Positions 32,450-44,554 of a stretch of DNA of 64,000 nt are shown one piece after another; position 1 is the stretch's first letter; every line of letters starts with the position of its first letter. Location of the stretch: the NCBI GenBank assembly GCA_026874595.1, contig CM049311.1:19208176-19272175 (forward strand), written 5' to 3'. Made by a program: the position numbers and the translations under genes. Below the pieces are notes generated by a model. It did no database searches, had not been told where the DNA came from, and saw nothing but the letters and a program-made list of their open reading frames with translations. The stretch comes from Sipunculus nudus. Taxonomy: Eukaryota; Annelida; Sipuncula; Golfingiida; Sipunculidae.

Positions 32450-32559
32450 ATGTGATCACCTTTTGGATGTCATGTGAACACCTCGTTGGCACCGTGTGAT
32501 CACCTCACGGGAAGCATGTGATCACGTCATGAGTATCATGTAATCACCTCATGGGTGTC
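32450..32559 (+). repeat. 22-bp minisatellite, five units
   Basis: Five consecutive units with an exact 22-bp period start at 32450, 32472, 32494, 32516 and 32538. Consensus: atgtgatcacctcatgggtgtc. Each contains GTGATCAC or a one-base variant, a self-complementary 8-mer. Confidence 0.9.
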
Positions 32560-32589
32560 ATGCCCCTCAGGGCTGCATGTGGAGCCAAC

Positions 32590-32900
32590 CTGTGAGCTTA
32601 TGCAATGATGCGGCGTCGTCCGTCTTCTGTATGTTAAAGAATACTATTTCGAAAATGGCAGGAGCTAGCATCACGAAAGTTTATGCAAAAAACATTAATT
32701 ATCTGAAAAACTCTAGCGGATTTTGCTTCCCGTGGACTTCCCATGGCGTCCATCTGTACATGTGCTTTGGGTAAAAATTGCTCAAAGTCAGGTGGCTTAA
32801 CGGAATTATCGTTACACGCCGGATAAAAGCACCAAATTTGATATGAAGTATCTACAGGTCGATCCTGATCATTCTGGAGGGTGCCCACCCGAACGCGGTT
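32590..32900 (+). repeat. further copy of the 'ggagctagcatcac' family
   Basis: Shares 'gcggcgtcgtccgt', 'ggcaggagctagcatcacgaaagtttatgcaaaaaa' in pieces, and 'atctgaaaaactct.gcggattttgctt' with 29125-29260. It ends near 'gatcattctggagggtgcccacc'. Confidence 0.6.
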
Positions 32901-33768
32901 TCTGGTTTTTTTTCAGCAGGCCCGAGTCCAAAATAACAGGATTTACGTAAAATTGCACAAGTTTACAACAATAAACGGAAAGTTGTTAACTCAATTGACT
33001 CTAAAACTCATTTTAAATTAATCAATATACATAAAAAAAACACCATTAAGAAATATCATGAACATTTGTCGTAGAAATTGTGACGAAAATCATGTTAAAG
33101 TATAATTGTAGGTCGCAAGAGGTCAAAAGGTCACGTCATCCATTGATGTGCAATTGTATCCTGTGAGTTTGTTAAAATGCCCTCATGTTCTGAAGAAAAT
33201 ATTGAAAAAGTTAAGATATATATCATTTCAATAACAATAAATATTGCATACATATTATAATTATAAAGATTCACATCCATATAATTGAAATATATAGGGA
33301 ATATACTAATATATATATACACTATTCCAGTGAAACCAACCCTTTCGAAATCTATATCTAATTGAAACAATTTATTTAATTGTCATACACCTTTGATCAT
33401 TAATAATCAAGGCACAAATACATATCGATTATAAAATATGGTAAATGCTTTTATGAAAGTGTGCCATTAAGCAAAATTTGTTTACACTTATAAAAAATAA
33501 TATCTATCTGCAGAGAAAAGGGCTGCAAGCAAATCCATTGACTTAGCGAGTCTTATATATGGACTTATATAATACGCCAATGAGCGTTGGGTATTATATC
33601 TATTTGGAATAATAACATTTCAAAGAATTTAATAAATTGCAGTATAATTATTGATAGTAGCAATTTAGAACAAGGTTCAATACGACGGAAATCTATGGCA
33701 TTTAGTCATCAGTTGTTGTAATTGTCATGGGTTGGGAGTGTAGTTAAAATATTGGAGCTCAGCTTTTA

Positions 33769-33819
<51 letters not shown>

Positions 33820-35519
33820 TATAAATCAATACTGTATAACTGTTTGGGTGATAAAGATCATACAAGTTTAGGTGCGATCTGGGCAATTCAGTGCATGATT
33901 GGTGTTTACATTGGCATTCTACATGGATTGGACCAATATTTTTGCACTGCGCATTAACGCATCTCAGTCACGATAAATGATACAGAGGCAAGTGAGGCAA
34001 TTCTAAGAATTGAAACATAAAGCAGTATTCGTTTACACTTATCCTAAATAATATTTAACTGAAATAACAAATTTGGCTTGTGGCTTTTTTCAGATCTATG
34101 CACTGTGAGACTGTGGATAACTTTAGAGTACAAATCAATGAGGACTTATGAAGATCAGCTGGGTGTTTAATTCGTTTAGAATAAAGATGTCTCTATAAAA
34201 ACAAATGTCAGAATATTATCGATTAGCGTTGTTTAGACCAAGTTTTACATTCGAAATTGTTTAGACATTGGAGGAAATGTCCGACTGAGTTAACTTTAAT
34301 TGTTTATGATTATAAAATATTTAATATGAATAAAGTATAAAATATGAATATGCTTAGGTTGTATTATAATGCTGAGACCCTCATTTTAGTGCAAGTCTAT
34401 AATTCTGTATAGAACCAAACACGATATATCTATCTGGAAAAGGGGGCTTTGTATTAAGTTTCCCTACACATTTTGTTGTTCATAGATGTTTGTTACTTAT
34501 GGATTCTTAAACCTAAGACCCTTTAGGGTTGATTTCAGAGAGTGTTTGGAGATACAGATAACACATATATTTGATTTGGAATATAATTGGACGATTTTGT
34601 TATTCAGACATATACTTTCAAACTTGTTGTCTATAGTTCAAACTAGACATCTTGTTTGCGATAAAATCATTTCATAAAAGTATTCGTTACATCATCCGGG
34701 AAATAGAATGACCTATGAAATCGTTTAAACCGCATGCTTGCATATAATATAGAAAAAATGAATCATGTATCTATGGTATTTATTTTTATATTCCCAAAAT
34801 AAAAAAGAAAACAAGTATGAAGTTAGATACCTAGTTATGGGATGCAGGAATAAGAAAGGAATAAGAAATGCAGGTTAATATTCTACAGGACATGGTCTCT
34901 AGATGAAATAATGAACAACTAAGTAACATCATATAAATGTAGCCATTGTAGAAAACCACTATATGAACAAGACAGTTTGCTACATAACAAAAATGCAAGA
35001 ATTATTGTAAAAAGTATAACAATATACCAAGAAGACTAAAAGACGGGATATATTTATTCATATGCAATTAAATCATTGAAAGTTAGAACGCATAATTTCC
35101 GGCTCATAAAGAACATGACAGGATAAGTATAGAATGATAACGTTGATATTTTGCTATGGCATATAAGAGTTCAACATGGCTATATGAGAAGTCAGGATCC
35201 CAAATTGAATTCAACTACAATGACCGCAAAGACAATTATCAATAATTTGTAATAGACAATACTCTCCAACTCGGGCAAAATATATAAGGAATTATCAAAC
35301 AAAAATTATGTTAATAATTGTTCCTCTTCACTAAAATTTTTTTGTGTCACATTTTCATCATGGTTGATGACCGCCATTTTGAGATCTGTCATAAACACCT
35401 GACCTTAGGTGTAAAGATGGCTTCTTGTGCACATAAAAAAATTAAACATATTGGACTGGAATATATTTTTCTTTGTCTTTAATTTAGTATATCATTTGCA
35501 ATATTCTATCCAAATAAAG
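32901..35519. other. unassigned AT-rich stretch
   Basis: No supported gene or element. A TA run occupies 33771-33816. Two loosely similar segments (33515-33620 and 34080-34190) may be old repeats. Confidence 0.4.
33771..33816 (+). repeat. (TA)n microsatellite
   Basis: A perfect TA run of about 46 bp. Confidence 0.95.
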
Positions 35520-35765
35520 CGAATCTAAAGTGTTTTTCCTTTCCCTGGCCCTTCATATTTTTAGGCTAAATATTGTTATTTCGGTGAGCAAGGGCCAAAT
35601 ATGTTTCGGCGCTAAAAGGAAACTAGTATGTACTTCACCTGAGGACCTCCTCTTAAATCAACCCCATGGATGTACTCCATCCACTTTCAAAGTTTTGTGC
35701 TTTTATCTGATCTTAAACGTTATGGTCAAAATTTGACGCCAAGCCACATGACTAAAAGCAAATCT
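35520..35765 (+). repeat. dispersed repeat, copy 1
   Basis: Aligns with 36335-36565: 'ttttccttccctggccc/cttcat', 'ctaaaaggaaact/gctctaaaactt', 'cctcctcttaaatcaa/ccccctctgaaatcat', 'gtgcttttatctgatctt/ggtgctttcatccagtct' and 'atggycaaaatytgacgcyaagc'. The order is conserved at about 65% identity. The apparent 68-residue frame is not shared by the second copy. Confidence 0.5.
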
Positions 35766-36334
35766 TGATCGTACACCCCTTTGCAAATGTAACTACCTAA
35801 GTTCCAGAAAGTGCCAGTGCAACTAGCATATCGTATTGTAACCTTTTGGCTTTAATAATATTGTCGGTTTATTTGATAATGCAGTCTGAAGGATTTTATT
35901 TCTATGTAATATTTAATTTGTATTTAATTTGGAAACAGATGATGTATAAGTGGTAATTTGTAAGGTTGATTTTTATCAGAAATATGGTTTATCGGTCATA
36001 TTAAGTTCAAACACCAGCAGTCGCTAAGGCAACTATCCTTTATCATAAACATTTAATACTCTCCCAAAAACTGAATCACAAACTCAACAATAGTAAACAA
36101 GAAAAATATTTGCACATGGTTTCCTTTATACACTTAATATATTCGTTTAATGTTTGCATGTAGCTTTCCCAGTCCCTAATTTGAGAAACTGTATTGTCAC
36201 GTGACCATTCTACACTTTTTGCGCTACAGGTGTATTATATAACAATGTAAATGGTAATGATAGAAAGAACACTTCTTTGGCTTTCTTTTGGTATATAATT
36301 TACTATATTTCATTAAACCGCAGAGGAGATCTAA

Positions 36335-36620
36335 GGTTATTTTTCCTTCCCTACCCCTCTTCATTTTCATGCGAAAAGAGGGTACTGTGATAGGCAAGGC
36401 GCAGATGGTTTTCAGGCTCTAAAACTTATCTCGTAGGTATTCCATGAGGGTACCCCCTCTGAAATCATTCGTTTTGGTGTACTTTATCCATGTACAAACT
36501 TTGGTGCTTTCATCCAGTCTGTAACAATATGGCCAAAATCTGACGCTAAGCTACCTGACTATCATATCTCACGAGTGGGTCAAGATATTGGTCTGAAATT
36601 TGGCATGTTTATCCATCACT
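36335..36620 (+). repeat. dispersed repeat, copy 2
   Basis: Partner of 35520-35765 in the same orientation. It extends further with 'ggtctgaaatttggcatgtttatcc'. No coding capacity recognised. Confidence 0.5.
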
Positions 36621-37700
36621 CTAGCCCTACACCACTCATGTAAAATAAAATGCAAATATACACACGGTAGTTTGGGAAAGAATTTGCGCAAAATATCCAT
36701 AGACTTTTAACTTGGAAGTAATGTTATTAGGGCAGCAACAACAACATATTTTATTTTGTTTATTATGCTATTTTATGCCAATCTTAATTTTTGCAAAAAT
36801 TGTATGAATTTTATGATTTTATGCCAGTGTAGGAGGTCTATTATTTAAATAATATTTAATTTTCGCTCCTTTCATATAAAGTGTATCCTGTATACATGAA
36901 TGGCTGGACCCTATACTCAAAATATTATATTCGGATTTCTATATATAGATTTGCACATATCTGTATACGTTCTGTAGACTGCACGTGTCTCATATAAATG
37001 TATGCCCTTTTAGCAGCTTGGCCTTGGAAGCCACCCCAACTCGCACATTTGTTACACAACAGGCCACCGGTGAGTTCTGCTCCCTATGAAACTGACATGT
37101 CGTTTGGTATTTTTTCATTTAGATCACACGTACAGACCTGCTGAACTAAAAAAGGTAAAAACAAAGTATGTTGAAAATGTGTGTTTTGAGAAAACGATAA
37201 CCCATCGAATCCAAATGACAAAATACAGAACTTCTGCAGTAGTCATGTGTCAAATTCAGCAAACATTATATGACCTATACAGGGTTGAAAAATCTTGTTA
37301 AATAAAATTAAGTATGAATATCTATAATGACATAAATAAATTACTAAAATAAGATCATTTTAATTAAAATCGGTTTTTTATTTTGTGATTTTGTTTAATC
37401 GCCCGGTCCTGTCCCCATTTAAAATTAGCTTTAATATGAAATCGGGACGTTTATCTATTGATATGATAAACATATATCCTGAAAGGGAAAGGGATAACAG
37501 TTGTTTAACTAAAACTAGTCAAGCCTTTGAAATATAAAGCTGTTTCAACTTAATATGCGCGCCGGGCACAGTTTGCCGACGTCCACAGTACCCTGTTTAT
37601 CTGGCGTAGTTACAGTAAAAATAAGTACTTATATGTAATATTAATTAAGCTCAATATATATATATATCGATGTATGAATAGCCATGCTGATTCATTGTTT
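36621..37700. other. unassigned stretch
   Basis: 36860-36925 is the uninterrupted counterpart of the MITE insertion site at 28009. The frame 37086-37301 (71 residues) has no recognised domain. Nothing else is supported. Confidence 0.35.
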
Positions 37701-37764
37701 ATAGATGGAAATGATATACACAGAAAAGTGAACCGACTTTTCTGTGTATATCATTTCCATCTAT
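37701..37764. repeat. perfect 29-bp inverted repeat with 6-nt loop
   Basis: The arms 37701-37729 and 37736-37764 are exact reverse complements around the loop gaaccg. A transcript from either strand would form a long, uninterrupted stem. It is followed at once by a long TA tract. Confidence 0.92.
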
Positions 37765-37765
37765 C

Positions 37766-37768
<3 letters not shown>

Positions 37769-37843
<75 letters not shown>
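37769..37843 (+). repeat. (TA)n microsatellite
   Basis: TA run of about 75 bp with a single interruption (TAGATA) near 37810. Confidence 0.95.
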
Positions 37844-37847
<4 letters not shown>

Positions 37848-38140
37848 AACCCCTCTAAGGCGAACAATCACGTTATAGCGGGGTGTCCAGAGTGGCTAGG
37901 GCCCAGGAGGTCCGGCTGCGGTCACGTCGAAGACCCAAGTATGGGACTTAATGGACCATGAAAGTCTGTATTTTTCCTCTAATATTTGACCTTACAGTAA
38001 TATTACTTAGATAAACTTAAACTTAGATATTGGCATCATTAAAGAATAAATATAAATCTATGATAGAACTGCAGACTACGAATACGGACTACGCACTTGT
38101 GGAAAACCACCTGAATACGGTACCGGTACTGAAATCTATT
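37844..38140 (+). mobile_element. possible end of a Tigger-like element
   Basis: Directly after the TA tract, GTGAAACCCCTCTAAGGCGA and a later 'cacgttatagcggggtg' resemble the termini of Tigger-like elements (CAGTGAAACCCC... type). No opposite terminus was found. The right part shares 'aatacggactacgcacttgtgg' with the 28.4-28.9 kb repeat. Confidence 0.35.
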
Positions 38141-38179
38141 CCGCATACCGCGTATAAGGAATCATGGCTTGAAACTGTA

Positions 38180-38900
38180 GGACACCAAGGGAGGTTTTAG
38201 TTATATCTCTTTGGAAACATGAAATTATGTCATGGTGCACAGGCTATATTTTATGCTCTATGAGCCAAAAAAGTATGAATTTGAGCATGCGGACAGACAA
38301 GGTACAATTTGTATTTATTTTCCTTTGAACCTTATATTGAAAAGTCTAGGGAGGTCTTTGGCAAGTCTTCTTTGAATCCTGAAATTAGGGAATTTAATTC
38401 TTTTAATACGTGTCAAATACAGTCAGACAGGATACAAATTGTATCCTTAACCCCTAAAATCTGCACGTGACAGACCAAAAAATGATTTGAGTTCTTTTAA
38501 CGTCAGATAGTTACAAGTTGTATGCATTTAGGCCTAAGTCCTGAACAAATCTCCCTTGAAATTTAAAATTAGGCCATGGTGACCTATATTATGCAAGCTA
38601 CTGGCCAGAAGCATGATTTTGAGCAGTCAGACTGGGCACAAATTGCATCAATCAGCCCAAGACTCTTTCTAAGATGACAGTCAGGGAAATTCTAGGCAAT
38701 TCTCTTTAGAATCATGAAACTGGGTCATGAGGACCTTTATTCTGCGAGGTATGGACCAGAAACAAATATTTTTAGCACCCAGAGAGACAGAATACAAATT
38801 GTATCCATTTTTCTTGGAACTGGGAAATCCAGGGGGTCCTAAGTAGGTCTCCTATGAATCCTGAAATTTTTATTGTATACAAACGCATCATCTGACAAGT
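38180..38900 (-). repeat. tandem family related to 57.5-58.9 kb, inverted
   Basis: Units of about 150-170 bp contain 'atgaaattaggtcatggtgacctatattatgcaagct.tggccagaa', 'atttgagc..tcagacagg' and 'acaaattgtatcc'. Their reverse complement matches the plus-strand units at 57.5-58.9 kb. These copies are more degenerate: the AGGTCA palindrome is mostly broken (AGGCCATGGTGACCT near 38571). Confidence 0.6.
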
Positions 38901-39045
38901 TCAACTTGGCTCAGAGGTGTTAGATGGAGTTCCACTTTATACATGTTTCACATGTATGAGCGAGGGGTTAGCTCACAACTCCATTCCTGGCACACAAAAC
39001 GCATCATAAAACAAGTTCAACTTGGCTCAGAGGTGTCATGCATTT
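38880..39045 (+). repeat. 117-bp-spaced direct repeats flanking a 'ggagttccact' module
   Basis: 'acgcatcat..gacaagttcaacttggctcagaggtgt' occurs at about 38882 and 38999. Between them a 'tggagttccactttatacatg' module with ATACATGT-ttc-ACATGTAT dyad symmetry matches 58934-58995, 20 kb away, in the same orientation. Confidence 0.6.
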
Positions 39046-39480
39046 TTTTTTTTGTTTTACAAACAGCGCCGACCACTAAAATGCCTAAAATGAAAATATG
39101 GATTTAATATTTAAATATTTATTGTTCTGCCCACCGATCGTTAAAATTGACAAATTTTAAAATAAGACGACCATAGGTCGAACGCTTGCCGGAAATCGTA
39201 AGTAAAACACAGATGGACAGACAAAACATATTGTCGGTTTTCTATCAATGGAATGACTCTCAGGGCCACTGCTGAGAAAAGATCAGGCAAGCAGACAAAG
39301 CTGACAACAAAAGATGAACAGACAGCCATACTGACTTTGTGAGACAAGATTGACACCAGATTACTTAACCTAGTTATGGAGAAGATTCAAAGGAAGAAAA
39401 TGAGTTATAATTTATGTAATTTAGATTTATAGTTTTGGAGGTATGGCGAATTAATGATATACTTGGGAGGTTCGACTGTA

Positions 39481-39495
39481 GCGCCCTCTAGCGGA
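39481..39495 (-). promoter_or_regulatory. CTCF-core-like motif
   Basis: On the minus strand, TCCGCTAGAGGGCGC fits the CTCF core CC(A/G)(C/G)(C/T)AG(A/G)(G/T)GGC(A/G)(C/G). Motif match only, and part of a repeat monomer. Confidence 0.4.
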
Positions 39496-39976
39496 CATAT
39501 TCCGAAGACGACAAATGGGTTTACCAGATGCCTTAATCAGGTTATGGAGAAGACTCAAATGAAGAAAATAAGCTATAGTTTATGTAACTGATGCTTTGGG
39601 TGTAGAGATATGGCCAATATGGTATGTGTGTGAGTGTCGTGTTCAGCGCCCACCAGTGGCAATATCCGGAAAATGAAAAATCTATTTCGAGATATTAGTG
39701 GAAGACATAAGATGTAATAGTTTCAAAAGGATTCCGTCAAAACTGTGGCCTATAGAAAGCTATATGTGAGACGCAAGAACCAGCAAGCAGGCGAATTCGA
39801 GGACAACTGATTAACAGACGGACACACTTGCAAAGTGACTCAAGATTGAGTAGAGATGACAACTCCAGGTTATGGAGAAGACTCAAAGGAAGAAAAAAGC
39901 TACAGCTTATGTAACTGAGGTTTATAGTTTTGTAGATATTGTGATATCATGATATGTTGGGAGAGGTTTGAGTTCA

Positions 39977-39992
39977 GTGCCCCCTAGCGGCC
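39977..39992 (-). promoter_or_regulatory. CTCF-core-like motif
   Basis: Minus strand GGCCGCTAGGGGGCAC, a full match to the CTCF core. It lies about 330 bp from the neighbouring monomer's motif. Confidence 0.42.
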
Positions 39993-42620
39993 ATATCCGG
40001 AAAATGAAATATTGGTTTCGAGATATTAGTGTAAGACTTAAGATGTAAAATTTAAAAAGGATTCTTTCAAAACTGTAGAATGCTATATGTGAGACGCAAG
40101 AACAAGCAGGCGAATTTGAGGACAACTGACAAACAGACAGACACACTGACAAAGTGGCACAAAATGGTGACCAGATGACTACTCCAGGTTATGGAGAAGA
40201 CTCAGAGGAAGAAAATAGGCTATAGTTTCTGTAATTGAGGCTTCAAATTTTTGAGATATGGCCAAAATATGATATGTTGGAGAGGTTCGCATCCAGCCCC
40301 CCTTAAGGCCCTATCAAAAAAATGAAAAAACAAATTCGAGATACTAGGTAAGACTTGAAATGTATCAGTTTAAAAAAAATCCTGCAAACCTGTGGCCTCC
40401 AGGGCAAGATTAATGAAATCTCGAAATATCTCGTTTGATGAGATAACTTACGAGATATTGCCAGACTTTAAATAAAATCATGTAGTACAAAACGAATGCT
40501 ACCTAATGCAAAAAAAAACTAGACCTCTGTAGCATTAAAACTGATTTTCAATATGATAATTTTACCATTGAAATGGCAAATTTGAGTCAAATTTGAGTAC
40601 CTACCGGAAGAAAGGCCATTGGATGACAATTAAAATGAGCTATAGTTCAAGTAGATACGACTAATAGTTACAAAGATATGAAAAAAACCCGTTTTGTATA
40701 CTTATGATGACCTCGACGTTGACCTTTGACCTATTTGGACCAAAAACAATAGGGGACCTAGAATGTTGATGATCCATCATCTCTGAAAGCTTCAAAGTGA
40801 TTGTGTCAAAATTGTGGCCAGGAGAGTGCAGACAAACAAACAGACAGACAGACAAACAGACAGACTAGACGACCATAGGTCGGGGACTTGCCGGAAGTAG
40901 AAATTAGAAAGTCAAACTAACAGACAACAAACAGCAGAAAGGCAAAAAACATTTGGAACAGGTCAAATGACCAACCCCTATTGTTTGGAAAACATAAGCA
41001 CAGCTTTATGTGGTTTTACTGATTATCAAAAGTCGCAGACGAGAAGACAGACAAACAGACAGACAGACAGAAAAAAACTCCAGGTGAAGGTCGTGTACTC
41101 ATGCCATACAAAATTGAAAGCATGAATAAAATAAGCAACAGTCTATTCGAATAATTCTTCATACTTTGAATTTCATGAATTGTAACCTACATAAGGTCAC
41201 CATGGTAAGGGAAGAATATGACAGAGTCACCAAGAGGATAAACGCATTAAATCTAGTTTCAGATGCTACAATCAAAGTTGTGACACAGTTTATAGTTTTT
41301 TGAGATATGGTACAATAATGATTACTGCCGCGCCATTTGGTGGTTATTTTTCAAAATGATAAAAGTAAGCTTCGCGAAATTTTATAAGTATGTAATTATT
41401 ATTATCATTATATCATGTATTATTTATATTTAACCCCTATACCCAATTGCAAACCGGATATCCGTCCCTGATTTGACACACCCAACTGCAAATCGGGGAT
41501 CCGTCCCTGATATTATAGTTGTGATTGTGCTTACCAGCAACACTATCTCTGCATTTAATAACATATCGGGGAGCCTCTCTCTTTGTTTGTTTAAAGGGGT
41601 TACCTTTTAAAACATGTCATTAAGCTCTCAGTGCAGGGAAATCCCCAAAGTGCGTCCATACAAAGCATGAAAAGAGCCCCCCCCCCCCCCCAAAAAAAAA
41701 AAAAAGCACACGTGAGATCAATCCGAATTGTGTCTTTTCACGGATCATCGCACATCCATAGAACAAAGCTAAAACTGTCATGTAATGCCCCTGCCGACAT
41801 TTACTATCACATACTGCCATCGCTTATGGTCATGGCAATTGGATGTACTTTTTTTATTTGAAGAAAAACGATGCAAGATTTGAAGAAACTTACAATATAA
41901 TCATATAATGTGACCGAGAATGTTAGACGCTATCAAATGCTGAAAACTATAAGTCTTCCACATAAAAATAACAGAATTATAGGCGTTTCTTTGAATGGTC
42001 CCATGTTCTCGTTTGACAAGAAAAGGTGCGAGATATGACGAGATATTAACTTTTGTCACTTAAAACTAGTCAATGATTCTTGAACAATAGAAAAATAAAA
42101 TATCTAGCATGAAAATGGCCGAGATAAAGACATTTGTTTGATATCTAAAATATTCTCTTTTGGCGGGACATGATTCGAGATGTGGCAAGATTTGCAGTGT
42201 AATCATGTCCAGCTTCTGAAATGCTACCAAATGGTGAAAACTACTCCATTTTAGCATTAACCGTGATCAAGTTATAAGCATTTCTGTGAAATCTCGTAAT
42301 TTTCTCGTTTGGCAAAAAACCGAGCGAGATTTGACGAGACTTGCAATTGAATGGCTTAGAACCAAGAGAAAGCAGCCTTATGCAAAAAACTAGACCCTTA
42401 AAACATAAATATTAACCGAGATAGAAGCCAAAAACATCATGTTTTCAGATTGTCAAGTTTTACCCCAAAATTTGGTAACCATGGTAACCGCAGCACAAGG
42501 CTATATGTACGAAGGAATAAGGCAATGATCCTAGTTTCAGATGCGACAAAAAAAATTGTTATTTGCTTAATATTTTTTTAGATATTGCGGAAAAATGATA
42601 AGTTGTAATGTTTCCAGTAC

Positions 42621-42637
42621 CACGCCCCCTAGTGGCT
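42621..42637 (-). promoter_or_regulatory. CTCF-core-like motif, strong
   Basis: Minus strand AGCCACTAGGGGGCGTG, a full match to the vertebrate/insect CTCF core. It sits at the same place in block B1 as the 46616 and 48589 motifs in B2 and B3. Confidence 0.45.
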
Positions 42638-43068
42638 TTTTTCGAAAAATGAAAAATCGAGTTCGAGATAATACAGAAAAACAGAAAATATGTCACTTTC
42701 AGAATCTTAGCTGTAAAACTGCCACCTCTAAATCGTATTTAATGAAATCTCGAAAAGTCTCATTTGACGACAAATGGCACGAGATTTTGCGAGACTTGCA
42801 TTAATTTTGCATAGAACCTATAAAACGCTACACAATGCAGAAAACTAATCCTCTCTATCTTAAAAAATGAGAAATTTGGAGGGAAATTTTCGAATTTTCT
42901 GATTTTCCCCCAAAAATACGTTACCATGGTAACCATTGACCGGAAAAAATGTGCTAGCACTTGGAAAGCTAACATTAAGAGGAATAAAATGAGCTACAGA
43001 TTATGCGGCTACGATTATTATTGACGAAGACATGAAGAAAATAAAGATTTTAGGTTTTTTGGTGACAC

Positions 43069-43086
43069 TGACCTTGACCTTTGACC
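43069..43086 (-). promoter_or_regulatory. AGGTCA direct-repeat cluster (representative)
   Basis: Minus strand GGTCAAAGGTCAAGGTCA: two AGGTCA half-sites with one-base spacing (DR1-like) and a TCAAGGTCA extended half-site. It is one of at least a dozen such clusters in this array. Confidence 0.4.
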
Positions 43087-43698
43087 GATCATGACCAAAA
43101 ACAATAGGCTCCGAGGAGAAAAGATCTTACACTTTATCTGTAAGTTTCAGGACGATTGGTGCAAAATTGTGACCTGTAGAGCACAGACAGACAGACAGAC
43201 AAACAGACTAGATGACCTGAGTTCACGCGCTTGCCGGAAATGATGTAAAGTTAGTCAGATGAACGAGCAACGTCAAAGTGAAAGAAAATAAGCCAAAGTT
43301 TGTGAAGATAGGTCCAATATTACCAAAGTTCTGAAGAATATAAGATTTTTATATTTTTTTGTCACCTTGACCTTGACCTTTGACTTATTTAAATAATACA
43401 TATAGGCCTTCCAGTTATCGTTACGAAATATTACAAGTGTAAGTTACAAACCGATTCCTGCAAAACTGTGGCAAGTAGAATGCTTTATGTGAGACGCAAG
43501 AACCAGGAAGCAGACGAAATTAAGGACAACTGAAAAACAGACAATCATACTGACAAACTAACCCAAGATTGAGACCAGTTGACTTAATCATGTTATGAAG
43601 AAACCTCAGAGAAAGATAATAAGCTATAGTTAATGTAAATGAGGTTTATAGTTTTGGAGATATGGGCAAAAAATGATATGTTGTGCAAGTTTGAGTGC

Positions 43699-43716
43699 AC
43701 CGCCCCCTAGCGGCCA
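43699..43716 (-). promoter_or_regulatory. CTCF-core-like motif
   Basis: Minus strand GGCCGCTAGGGGGCGGTG, a match to the CTCF core. Confidence 0.42.
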
Positions 43717-43999
43717 ATTCTGGAAAATGAAAAATCCGTTTCGAGATATTAGTGAAAGACATAAGATGTAATAGTTGTAGAATGCTATATGTGAGACGCA
43801 AGAACCTGCAAGCAAGCGGATTTGAGGACAACTGAGAAACAGACGGACACACAGACAAAGTGACACAAGATTGAGAGCAGATGACTTAACGAGTTCATGA
43901 AGAAGACTTAGAGGAAAAAAATAAACTACAGTTTTTTTAATTGAGGCTAATAATTTTGGAGATATTACCAAAACATGATATGTTGGAGAGGTTTGCACC

Positions 44000-44017
44000 C
44001 AGCGCCCCCTAGCGGCC
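44000..44017 (-). promoter_or_regulatory. CTCF-core-like motif
   Basis: Minus strand GGCCGCTAGGGGGCGCTG, a full match to the CTCF core. Confidence 0.45.
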
Positions 44018-44554
44018 GAATTCAAAAAATGAAAAATTGATTTCGAGATAATAGTGTAGGACTAACGATATGTCAGTTTCAAAAAGATTCCTGCAAAACT
44101 CTGGCCTCCAGGGCAAGATTACTGAAATCTCGAAATATCTCGTTTGACGAGATATTATACGAGATATTGCAAGACTCTTAATAGAATCTTGTAGTACTAG
44201 GTGAATGCTACCAGAAGCATAAAACTAGACTTCTGTAGCTTTAAAACTGACAAATTTAGAAAAATATCAGCACTTTTCCCCAAAAATGCATTACCATGGT
44301 CACCGCAAATTGAGTCAGCTACACAGCAGAAGACACGCCCTGGAATGACGATTAAAATGAGCTACTGTTGAAGTAGATACGACCAATATTAAGACAGATA
44401 TGAACAAAAAAACCGTTTTGTATACTTTCGATGACCTTGACCTTGACCTTTGGCCTATATTGACCAAACTCAATAGGCTTCTTGCATTTTTGATTATCTA
44501 TAAAGTGTGTAAGTTTGAAAGTGATTGGTGCAAAATTGAGACCTGTAGAGAGAT

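Larger units (their letters stand above)
39120..41090 (+). repeat. array block A1: ~330-bp monomers
   Basis: Diverged monomers share 'ggttatggagaagactcaaaggaagaaaa.agctatagtttatgtaactgagg', 'gatatggccaaa.atgatatgttggg', 'cagcgccccctagcggcc', 'tcgagatattagtgtaagac', 'gtggcctgtagaatgctatatgtgagacgcaagaac' and 'caactgacaaacagac' in order. The block opens and closes with 'gacgaccataggtcg...cttgccggaa' modules near 39162 and 40868. Short frames rich in Cys/Leu/Val (MSVCLSVCQL type) are translations of the ACAG microsatellite and are not proteins. Confidence 0.75.
41091..43230 (+). repeat. array block B1: ~2.1-kb unit
   Basis: Starts 'gaaggtcgtgtactcatgcc..a.aaattgaaagcatgaataaaataag' and continues through two 'caactgcaaatcggggatccgtccctg' segments (41450-41515). 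It then holds many CTCGTTTG(A/G)CGAGA-type dyads and one 'ccacgccccctagtggc' motif, and ends in a 'ctgaccttgacctttgacc' cluster and an ACAG microsatellite. The same order is repeated at 45057 and 47268. Confidence 0.75.
43231..44530 (+). repeat. array block A2: ~330-bp monomers
   Basis: Same monomer family as A1, with CTCF-like motifs at 43699-43716 and 44000-44017 (about 301 bp apart). A 'gatgaccttgaccttgacctttgg' cluster lies at 44431. The dyad ATATCTCG-tttga-CGAGATAT is at about 44143-44163. Confidence 0.72.
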
